From Verrucomicrobiaceae bacterium (GTDB lineage: Bacteria > Verrucomicrobiota > Verrucomicrobiae > Verrucomicrobiales > Akkermansiaceae): a DNA stretch of 5,404 bases. The stretch's first letter is position 1. Every line of letters starts with the position of its first letter. Position numbers and translations under genes: made by a program. The notes under the pieces are model-generated. The model was not told the origin of the DNA, ran no database searches, and saw nothing but the letters and a program-made list of their open reading frames with translations. Where the stretch lies: positions 1 to 5,404 of the forward strand of contig CANBTO010000388.1 of assembly GCA_947372405.1 (NCBI GenBank). Reading direction: 5' to 3'. This document shows, piece after piece, positions 1-5,404 of the stretch.

Positions 1-726
1 GTGCGCGAACTCGTGGATCAGGATGCACTCCTTCTCATAGGGATCACCGGGATAACCAAGCACGTTCTCTTCGGCGACGGTGCAGAAGGGATCGGTGTCG
101 CTGCCGCCGAGCCCCCTCGCCCGCGCGTCCCAGAAGTCCTTGGGCGAGAGGTCCGGGAACTCATCCACCTTCTCATCCGCCATGCGCACGAACTCCGGCA
201 GGTCCGTGGTGTATTGGTTGTATGCCAGGAAACACATGCGCGCGCCGCTTTTGATCATCGCCTCGCGCACGTCGGGACGTTTCGCAAGCATCATGTCCAC
301 CAGATACGCCGCTTCCTTGAGCGCGTAGGGATTCACCGTTGCGCCGGCAACGATGGGAAACCCATGCGCGCTGACACGCTGGGTGTAGAACGCCGGCACA
401 CCGTCACGACCCTTCGGATCGAAACGAACGCCTTGCACCGGGACCTCGCTGGTGGCCGCAAGCGTGAACTTGTCCGTGCGACCGATCACTTCGAAGCGAT
501 GACCCAGCGTGGTGGTAATGATGTTGTCCTTGCCGGGTTCGACGGATCCGTTAGGGATTTTCTCCGTGGCGGACTTGAGCCAGTAGATGTCGCAGGTTTC
601 GTCGCTGCCATTGAGGATCTGCAGTTTCGGATTAGGACCAGGCAGGTCTTCGGCTAATGACCTGACGCTTGTCAGAGCGAAGAGCGCGGCGATGGCAGGG
701 AGGGCGATGTGGGTGATGTTTTTCAT
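1..726 (-). CDS. Secreted VHL-beta-like domain metallopeptidase (HEFAH), C-terminus cut by window edge
   Basis: This frame is open for 242 codons from ATG at 726 down to base 1, with no stop, so the gene continues outside the window. Residues 1-25 form a signal peptide: a short basic start (MKN), a hydrophobic core, and a likely cleavage after S-L-A25, giving an exported protein. Residues about 34-97 resemble the beta domain of von Hippel-Lindau protein: N39-x-S41, I47-Y-W49, P64-G65 and G75-H76 fall at the same spacing as in human pVHL. Residues about 110-242 form a second domain that ends in I237-H-E-F-A-H242, a zinc-peptidase HExxH motif with two His ligands and a catalytic Glu. The third ligand would lie beyond the edge, so clan (gluzincin or other) is undecided and I do not assign a MEROPS family. 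No Shine-Dalgarno precedes the ATG; the start was chosen because the signal peptide begins right there and no upstream in-frame start was seen nearby. It lies 122 nt downstream of the exported glycosidase gene on the same strand and may be co-expressed with it. Peptidase activity is inferred from the motif; the substrate is unknown. Confidence 0.85.
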   Translation of the reverse strand, partial: MKNITHIALPAIAALFALTSVRSLAEDLPGPNPKLQILNGSDETCDIYWLKSATEKIPNGSVEPGKDNIITTTLGHRFEVIGRTDKFTLAATSEVPVQGVRFDPKGRDGVPAFYTQRVSAHGFPIVAGATVNPYALKEAAYLVDMMLAKRPDVREAMIKSGARMCFLAYNQYTTDLPEFVRMADEKVDEFPDLSPKDFWDARARGLGGSDTDPFCTVAEENVLGYPGDPYEKECILIHEFAH

Positions 727-848
727 GGCTGAAGCACGATTTACGGGAGTGAGGCGAGGCCACCCATACGGAGAAATTGTCGGCGTGTATATCGGAGAAA
801 AACCAAATGCACGGGATTTTTCCGGTCACCGACCTGACACGACGGCGG
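727..848 (-). promoter_or_regulatory. Intergenic gap with a direct repeat and a -10-like hexamer; weak candidate promoter
   Basis: This 122-nt gap separates the glycosidase stop from the VHL-metallopeptidase start. On the minus strand the octamer TTTCTCCG occurs twice (800-793 and 776-769), 24 bp apart start to start, and a -10-like TATACA (791-786) sits between the copies about 60 nt before the ATG. No good -35 box lies 16-18 nt upstream of it. The only hairpin near the glycosidase stop is a 4-bp GGTC/GACC stem (834-824) without a following T-run, so I see no intrinsic terminator. The gene may therefore be read through from upstream, or have its own promoter here; the evidence for the latter is thin. 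Confidence 0.2.
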
Positions 849-3233
849 TCACTCGTATTTCAGTGTCCATCTCACATCGGTATTGGCGGAGGCCGCGAGG
901 GTCAGCACCACGAGGCCCTCGGACGGACGCTCCTTGAGTTCGATGCTGCCGCCACCGGCTTCCGGCTTGAGTGGCTTGGCGCCGTTGTTGGCGATGACGA
1001 TCCGGAACGGCTCTCCGCCGATGACATGGGCCGTGCCGCTCAGGGTCTTTGTTTCCGCATCCCAGCGGACATTCGCGAGATCGACCCAGCCCTGCAGGAT
1101 GTGCCGGTCGGTGCTGATCACCTGCGGATACGGCAGCGCCGTGCGCAGCGAGACCATGGCGCAGCCGTTAGAAATCAATTCCCGTTCGACACGTGCGGTG
1201 CCGGGGAGTTTTCCCAGATAAGTGTCCGACCAGAACTCATAGGCATGATAACTCGCCGCCGGATCGAGACCGACGGCATTGCCTGCGCGTTCGCCGCTGA
1301 TGGCGGTGGACACCATTGCCTTGTCCTTCCCGGTGTTGAAAAGCGCGACCTGGTGCCAGTCCGGCGTGAGCTCCAGATCGTAAACCTGCGGGTTGTTGAC
1401 ACCGGTAAAAGCATCCAACGGTCGCGCCGAAAGCGCCTCCGGATAATGCGGATAGACCCGTGAAACATCGTGGGTGATTTCCGGTGTAAACAACGAGAAC
1501 GATGTGGCGAGGTCAAGACGCCCGCTTGTTAGATGGACCATCGTCAGCATGGACCTGCGGATTTCCTGCGGCAGGTCGTGCACGGTTTTGGTGTCCGGAT
1601 AGTAGTTGAAGACCGTGCGGTTCTTGTACCAGCGCAACCCGCTGATGGAGACCATGGCGGGCTCGTAACCATTGGAGTCGGTCCATGTCCGCTGCGTGTC
1701 CACCAAGCCGGCGGTGACATCGAGACATGGCCGACCCGACTCGCCGAGGTTTCTCTCGTCGATGAAGCCGTCATTGCCGAACGCCTCGCGCAAGAGCTCG
1801 AACGGCCGGCGATAGGCGGAATTGGTGGTGGCGTGGCGGTCGTCAAAGCCACCTTCCGGCCGCCATGCAGTCTCGGGGTAATCAACCTTCACACCGCGGA
1901 TGCCATCCTGATGAAGCTTGCTCCAGGCCTTGAGGAAGTGTCCGGCAAACTCCTTGTCCGTGTAATCATAAGTCACATACGGCTGATGGTGGGGATGCTT
2001 GTAGGGGAGGTTCTTACCGGGAGTGGCTTTGTCCACCTCGGACGCATCGTTGAACAACATCCATTGCGGATGCTGCCGTGCAAAATCATCCGACGGCATA
2101 CCGAGCTGCATGTAGATATAAGGGATGCCGTTGGCAGCGTTCATCGCCTGACTCCACTTGGCGATGGAATCATACGGTTTCACCAGATGACCGAACTCGC
2201 GCATGTGGGCGTCGTCCCACCAGCCCTGTTCGGTGTCGAAGTGGTATTTGTCCGGCTCGAGACGGAGCGCCACCTTGGTGTATCGGGCAAGGCCGCACTG
2301 GTTGGCGCTTTGCAGTTCGCCGATCAGTTTGTCCGATGTGTTCACATTCGGCAGCTTGCTGATGTGGCCGACGCTCCAGCCGCAGAGCACGGGAAAATCA
2401 TAGACGTTGGGATGCGCGTGGTTGGCGAGGCGCATCGCCTTACCATACAGTTCCAACGCTGCAAACGGCTCGCTGGTCCGGACGTCGAGATACATGCTGT
2501 CCCCCGCCATCCAGGCTTGGTCCTCGTCGATCAGCCGGCCGACCGGATCTGCGGAATAAAACGAAGGAGAACCATCCATCAACACCGCGTACGCACCGAA
2601 CTCCTTGTAGCGCAATCCACCCCAGACCGCGGTCCGGCGTTTGCCTCCGACCACCCCGGTCAGCATCAGGCTGTTAGGTGAGCGTCTTGACAGTCCGGGT
2701 TCGACCGAGGTTCGCGCGGCACCCGCCGCGCCGTTGACAGTCATCGGATGCTCCATCGTCGCTCCGCCGAAAAGCCGGCCGCCGCCAAGCGGTTTGGCTC
2801 CCATCACACGCAGGCTGAGGAAATTCGGTGTTTTCAGGCCGAAGCCGCACACCAGCGCGGGACTGTTTTCGTGGAGCGTGTAAGAAAACAAGCGCTTCGC
2901 CACCGCCTGATAAGAAAGCTCGCTGGAGTCCGTCACTTCCAGCGTCACCCGCTTGCCGGCACCCAGTTCATCGCTCACGTCCTCGGCGGGCATCAGCGTC
3001 ACTCTGCCCGGCCTGGCGTCCGGCAGTTCGTAGCGCGCGTTTGCCAGCAGGACCTCGCCATTGGCTGGATCAAGGATTGAAAAGCCGCCGTCCTTCTCAA
3101 AGACCACCGACACGATGCCGTTGTCCAAACGCCCGTCCGCATAGGTCACGGGCTGCGTTTTTTCAGCGGCGTGCAGGCAGGACGAGATCGCGGCAAGCAA
3201 GGAGACGAAACCTGGGATAAGATGGCGTTGCAT
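849..3233 (-). CDS. Exported clan GH-D-like glycoside hydrolase (GH27/GH36 type, alpha-galactosidase-like)
   Basis: A 794-residue protein. The N-terminus is an export signal: MQRH, then a hydrophobic stretch to about residue 18. Cleavage could follow H-A-A23 (signal peptidase I), but I16-S-S-C19 also fits a lipobox, so it may be a membrane-anchored lipoprotein. Residues about 28-275 look like a beta-rich N-terminal domain, about 280-600 a catalytic (beta/alpha)8 barrel, and about 610-794 a beta-sandwich C-terminal domain. Within the barrel, G448-V-K-V-D451-Y matches the K-x-D nucleophile strand of GH27/GH36 enzymes, and R515-T-W-T-D519 matches the RxxxD motif carrying the acid/base Asp. Their 68-residue spacing is close to the roughly 60 seen in studied members. 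G337-W-W-D-D341 may be the aromatic-acidic substrate-binding segment. Such retaining enzymes release alpha-galactosyl or similar axial sugars; the true substrate and exact family here are unknown, and overall resemblance to classic alpha-galactosidases beyond these motifs is weak. No Shine-Dalgarno precedes the ATG at 3233, and an inverted repeat overlaps it. It is 80 nt downstream of kbl on the same strand. Confidence 0.75.
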   Translation of the reverse strand: MQRHLIPGFVSLLAAISSCLHAAEKTQPVTYADGRLDNGIVSVVFEKDGGFSILDPANGEVLLANARYELPDARPGRVTLMPAEDVSDELGAGKRVTLEVTDSSELSYQAVAKRLFSYTLHENSPALVCGFGLKTPNFLSLRVMGAKPLGGGRLFGGATMEHPMTVNGAAGAARTSVEPGLSRRSPNSLMLTGVVGGKRRTAVWGGLRYKEFGAYAVLMDGSPSFYSADPVGRLIDEDQAWMAGDSMYLDVRTSEPFAALELYGKAMRLANHAHPNVYDFPVLCGWSVGHISKLPNVNTSDKLIGELQSANQCGLARYTKVALRLEPDKYHFDTEQGWWDDAHMREFGHLVKPYDSIAKWSQAMNAANGIPYIYMQLGMPSDDFARQHPQWMLFNDASEVDKATPGKNLPYKHPHHQPYVTYDYTDKEFAGHFLKAWSKLHQDGIRGVKVDYPETAWRPEGGFDDRHATTNSAYRRPFELLREAFGNDGFIDERNLGESGRPCLDVTAGLVDTQRTWTDSNGYEPAMVSISGLRWYKNRTVFNYYPDTKTVHDLPQEIRRSMLTMVHLTSGRLDLATSFSLFTPEITHDVSRVYPHYPEALSARPLDAFTGVNNPQVYDLELTPDWHQVALFNTGKDKAMVSTAISGERAGNAVGLDPAASYHAYEFWSDTYLGKLPGTARVERELISNGCAMVSLRTALPYPQVISTDRHILQGWVDLANVRWDAETKTLSGTAHVIGGEPFRIVIANNGAKPLKPEAGGGSIELKERPSEGLVVLTLAASANTDVRWTLKYE

Positions 3234-3300
3234 GAATGATGGACGGTTTTGCGGGTTTCCAAACGGAAAACCGCTGGCGGATCATTCAACGTCCCGCAAA
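3233..3300 (-). promoter_or_regulatory. Inverted-repeat-rich leader before the glycosidase gene, possibly hiding its start codon
   Basis: The 80-nt gap between kbl and the glycosidase gene contains three perfect inverted repeats. TGAATGAT (3233-3240) pairs with ATCATTCA (3281-3288), and includes the A of the glycosidase ATG. CGGTTTT (3244-3250) pairs with AAAACCG (3267-3273), nested inside the first. TTTGCGGG (3248-3255) pairs with CCCGCAAA (3293-3300); it shares bases with the second stem and crosses the first, so it would compete with them. As minus-strand RNA the first two stems form one long hairpin ending at the start codon. No T-run follows, so it does not look like an intrinsic terminator for kbl. 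A role as a translational switch, an operator or an mRNA-stability element is inference; no known riboswitch class was recognised. Confidence 0.35.
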
Positions 3301-3313
3301 TCTATGCCGCACG

Positions 3314-4507
3314 TCAATCCCCTCCCAGTTCGTCTCGCACCGCCACGAAGGCCGCGACCGCACGCTCCAACTCGTCCTGCGTGTGTGCGGCGCTGAGCTG
3401 GGTGCGGATGCGCGCCCTGCCCTGCGGCACCACCGGATAGCTGAACGCGATGACATACACGCCGTGATTGAGCATCGCCTCGGCGAAACGGGCCGCCTTG
3501 GCCGCATCCCCCATCATGACCGGCACGATCGGATGTTCGCCCGGCTGCAGGTCAAAGCCCTCACGAGTCATCGCCTCGCGGAAAAAGCGCGCGTTTCCCA
3601 TCAACCGGTCGCGCAGCGCGCTCGACGAGGAAAGCAGATCTAACACTTTAAGCGACGCGCCAGCGATCACCGGAGCCAGCGTGTTGGAAAACAGATAAGG
3701 CCGCGAACGCTGGCGAAGCAGGTCGATGATCTCCTTGCGGCCGCTGGTGTATCCTCCGCTGGCACCACCAAGCGCCTTGCCGAGCGTGCCGGTGATCACA
3801 TCCACCCGGCCCATCACGCCGCAATGTTCGTGGGTCCCGCGGCCGCTCGCACCCATGAATCCCACCGCATGCGAGTCATCCACCATCACCAATGCGTGAT
3901 AGCGGTCGGCCAGATCACAGATCTCGGCCAGCGGCGCGATGTAGCCGTCCATCGAGAAAATGCCGTCGGTGGCGATGAGCTTGAAGCGCCCGCCCGCCGC
4001 ATCCGCCTCGCGCAGCCTGGCTTCGAGGTCGGCCATGTCACGGTTTTCATAACGGAAACGCATCGCCTTGCACAAACGCACGCCGTCGATGATCGAGGCA
4101 TGGTTGAGCGAGTCGCTGATCACCGCGTCCTCTGCACCGAGGATGGTTTCAAACAATCCGCCGTTGGCATCGAAACACGACGAGTAGAGAATGGTGTCCT
4201 CGGTTCCGAGAAAACGACTCAAGGCGGATTCCAGATCCTTGTGCACGGTCTGCGTGCCGCAGATGAATCGCACACTGGCAAGGCCGTATCCCCATTGATC
4301 CAGCGCTTCATGCGCGGCTTTGCGCACGCTGTCGTGCTGCGCGAGTCCGAGATAGTTGTTAGCACAGAGATTGATCACCGGGCCGCCGCCGTTGGCAGCC
4401 ACCATCGTGCCTTGCGGTGTGGTGATGCGGCGCTCGTTCTTGTAAGTACCAGCCTCGCGGATGGCGTCGAGCTGCTGTTGGAGATGCGTTTGAAATTCGG
4501 CGTTCAT
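3314..4507 (-). CDS. kbl: Glycine C-acetyltransferase (2-amino-3-ketobutyrate CoA ligase)
   Basis: A 397-residue PLP enzyme of the alpha-oxoamine synthase family (fold type I aminotransferase-like), cytoplasmic. It cleaves 2-amino-3-ketobutyrate with CoA to glycine and acetyl-CoA, the second step of threonine breakdown. It matches E. coli Kbl (398 residues) almost end to end with the same numbering. The PLP lysine is K244 in [11 protein letters not shown]210 and H213 in V-D-D-S-H-A-V-G contact the cofactor ring, H136 in L-N-H-A-S stacks on it, and R368 in A-R-I-R-T-Q binds the substrate carboxylate. F81-I-C-G-T and S110-C-F-D-A-N are also family hallmarks. The start at 4507 (MNAEF) lines up with E. 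coli MRGEF. An in-frame ATG at 4516 adds three residues and overlaps the tdh stop as ATGA, so translational coupling from tdh is possible; neither start has more than a weak TGGA as a ribosome site. It directly follows tdh, its pathway partner, so operon membership is near certain. The ORF is complete and all key residues are intact. Confidence 0.97.
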   Translation of the reverse strand: MNAEFQTHLQQQLDAIREAGTYKNERRITTPQGTMVAANGGGPVINLCANNYLGLAQHDSVRKAAHEALDQWGYGLASVRFICGTQTVHKDLESALSRFLGTEDTILYSSCFDANGGLFETILGAEDAVISDSLNHASIIDGVRLCKAMRFRYENRDMADLEARLREADAAGGRFKLIATDGIFSMDGYIAPLAEICDLADRYHALVMVDDSHAVGFMGASGRGTHEHCGVMGRVDVITGTLGKALGGASGGYTSGRKEIIDLLRQRSRPYLFSNTLAPVIAGASLKVLDLLSSSSALRDRLMGNARFFREAMTREGFDLQPGEHPIVPVMMGDAAKAARFAEAMLNHGVYVIAFSYPVVPQGRARIRTQLSAAHTQDELERAVAAFVAVRDELGGD

Positions 4508-4512
4508 AGGTT

Positions 4513-5404
4513 TCATTCGGTCCAGTCCAACACGACCTTGCCGCAGTTTCCTGACTCCATCGCGGCGAAGCCTTGTTCGAATTCGGTGTAGTGAAAGCGG
4601 TGGGTGATGACGGGCCGGATGTCGAGCCCGCTTTCCAGCATGACACTCATCTGATACCACGTTTCATACATCTCGCGGCCATAAATTCCCTTGATCGTGA
4701 GCATGTTGAAAATCACCGTGTTCCAGTCGATGGCGATGGGTTCGCTCGGAATGCCGAGCATGGCGATCTTGCCGCCGTGGCACATGCTGGCGAGCATGCT
4801 TTCGAATGCCTGCGGGTTGCCGCTCATCTCAAGCCCGACGTCGAAGCCTTCCCTCATGCCTAACTGTTTCTGCACCTCGGCGATGCTGCCCTTGCGCACA
4901 TCCAACGCCACGGTGGCGCCCATCTTGCGGGCGAGGTCCAACCGGTATTCGTTGACGTCGGTGATCACCACGTGGCGCGCGCCTGCGTGTTTCACCACCG
5001 GTATGGCCATGATGCCGATCGGTCCCGCGCCGGTGATCAACACGTCCTCGCCCAGACATTCGAAGGCCAGCGCGGTGTGCACGGCGTTGCCAAACGGATC
5101 GAAAATCGAGGCGACTTCCTCGTCGATCCCCTCGCGGTGGTGCCAGACATTCGTCATCGGCACGCTGATGTATTCGGCGAACGCGCCCGGCCGGTTGACG
5201 CCGATGCCCACCGTGTCCTTGCACAGGTGGCGGCGGCCCGCAAGACAGTTGCGGCAGCGGCCGCAGACGACGTGGCCTTCCGCGCTTACAATCTCGCCCG
5301 AGTGGAAATCCGTGACGTTGGAGCCCACGCGCACCACCTCGCCCGCAAACTCGTGGCCCACCACCATCGGCACCGGAATGGTCTTCCGCGCCCATGCGTC
5401 CCAT
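4513..5404 (-). CDS. tdh: L-threonine 3-dehydrogenase, N-terminus cut by window edge
   Basis: A zinc-dependent medium-chain dehydrogenase that oxidises L-threonine with NAD+ to 2-amino-3-ketobutyrate, which the adjacent kbl product then cleaves; cytoplasmic. The visible 296 residues correspond to E. coli Tdh from about residue 47 to the end, so roughly 46 N-terminal residues, including the catalytic Cys and the Thr/His relay, lie outside the window. Visible residues (numbered from the edge): G16-H17-E18 of the catalytic zinc site; the four structural-zinc cysteines C47, C50, C53 and C61, at exactly the E. coli spacing; F101-D-P-F-G-N-A-V-H-T, a Tdh signature; the Rossmann turn G125-A-G-P-I-G130; and T148-D149-V-N-E-Y-R-L, with D149 placed to select NAD+ over NADP+. 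The C-terminus has the family-typical I-K-G-I-Y-G-R-E-M and I-T-H-R-F stretches. The short open stretch beginning with GTG at 5373 is not the true start, because homologous sequence continues upstream to the edge. The gene order is tdh then kbl, the reverse of E. coli kbl-tdh. Confidence 0.97.
   Translation of the reverse strand, partial: WDAWARKTIPVPMVVGHEFAGEVVRVGSNVTDFHSGEIVSAEGHVVCGRCRNCLAGRRHLCKDTVGIGVNRPGAFAEYISVPMTNVWHHREGIDEEVASIFDPFGNAVHTALAFECLGEDVLITGAGPIGIMAIPVVKHAGARHVVITDVNEYRLDLARKMGATVALDVRKGSIAEVQKQLGMREGFDVGLEMSGNPQAFESMLASMCHGGKIAMLGIPSEPIAIDWNTVIFNMLTIKGIYGREMYETWYQMSVMLESGLDIRPVITHRFHYTEFEQGFAAMESGNCGKVVLDWTE

Noticed and set aside
1..657. A 218-codon open frame on the plus strand starting with GTG at base 1
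   Set aside because: It is codon-for-codon in register with the minus-strand VHL/metallopeptidase frame, which has a signal peptide, a recognisable domain and HEFAH. The plus-strand product is Arg/His-rich and looks like nothing known.
632..829. A 65-codon minus-strand frame spanning the gap before the VHL-metallopeptidase gene
   Set aside because: It overlaps that gene's start in another frame, has no ribosome site and no recognisable sequence; I considered a small leader ORF but see no support.
824..834. GGTC/GACC hairpin just after the glycosidase stop as an intrinsic terminator
   Set aside because: The stem is only 4 bp with a 3-nt loop and is followed by an A-rich stretch rather than a T-run in the direction of transcription.
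1533..2681. A 382-codon open frame on the plus strand, opposite the glycosidase gene
   Set aside because: It lies wholly inside the minus-strand gene, which has a signal peptide and catalytic motifs. Long antisense frames are expected in GC-rich coding DNA, and the translation shows no recognisable domain.
3824..4591. A 255-codon plus-strand frame opposite kbl
   Set aside because: Antisense shadow of a gene that matches E. coli Kbl nearly end to end.
551..4866. Recurrent GTTAG/CTAAC pentamers scattered through the genes, considered as a possible signal
   Set aside because: About seven occurrences over both strands is close to the number expected for this base composition, and they fall in different codon contexts.
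4829..5404. A 191-codon minus-strand frame overlapping tdh in another register
   Set aside because: The translation is Arg/Gly/His-rich and low in complexity, while the tdh frame covers the same bases with all family motifs intact.

Overview
The window is GC-rich and all four genes I can support lie on the minus strand, so transcription runs from high to low coordinates. It looks like the chromosome of a free-living, protein- and glycan-degrading bacterium. The combination of a signal-peptide-bearing clan GH-D-like glycosidase, a secreted VHL-fold metallopeptidase and very weak ribosome binding sites suggests the Planctomycetes-Verrucomicrobia-Chlamydiae group, most likely Verrucomicrobiota. 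That is an inference from protein style; there is no marker gene here.

Reading in the direction of transcription: (1) 5404-4513 is the body of L-threonine 3-dehydrogenase (tdh), cut at its N-terminus by the window edge. (2) 4507-3314 is 2-amino-3-ketobutyrate CoA ligase (kbl). It is almost contiguous with tdh (5 nt gap, or a 4-nt ATGA overlap if an earlier start is used). Together they form the two-step pathway threonine -> 2-amino-3-ketobutyrate -> glycine + acetyl-CoA. (3) An 80-nt gap, 3313-3234, is unusually rich in inverted repeats, one of which covers the start codon of the next gene. (4) 3233-849 is a 794-residue exported protein with a clan GH-D (GH27/GH36-like) catalytic barrel signature. 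(5) A 122-nt gap, 848-727, holds a short direct repeat and a -10-like hexamer but no convincing terminator. (6) 726-1 is a secreted protein cut at its C-terminus by the window edge. It has a signal peptide, a von Hippel-Lindau beta-domain-like module, and a HEFAH zinc-peptidase motif as the last five visible residues.

The two cytoplasmic enzymes catabolise threonine. The two exported proteins look like a glycosidase and a protease. One reading is that the exported pair attacks an O-glycosylated, Thr- or hydroxyproline-rich glycoprotein and the tdh-kbl pair uses the released threonine, but adjacency is the only evidence for that link. The most interesting item is the VHL-like module: about 40 residues align without gaps to human pVHL and keep the Trp and one His of the hydroxyproline pocket. 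Next is the possible start-codon-sequestering leader of the glycosidase gene. No mobile element, CRISPR array, tRNA or rRNA was seen.
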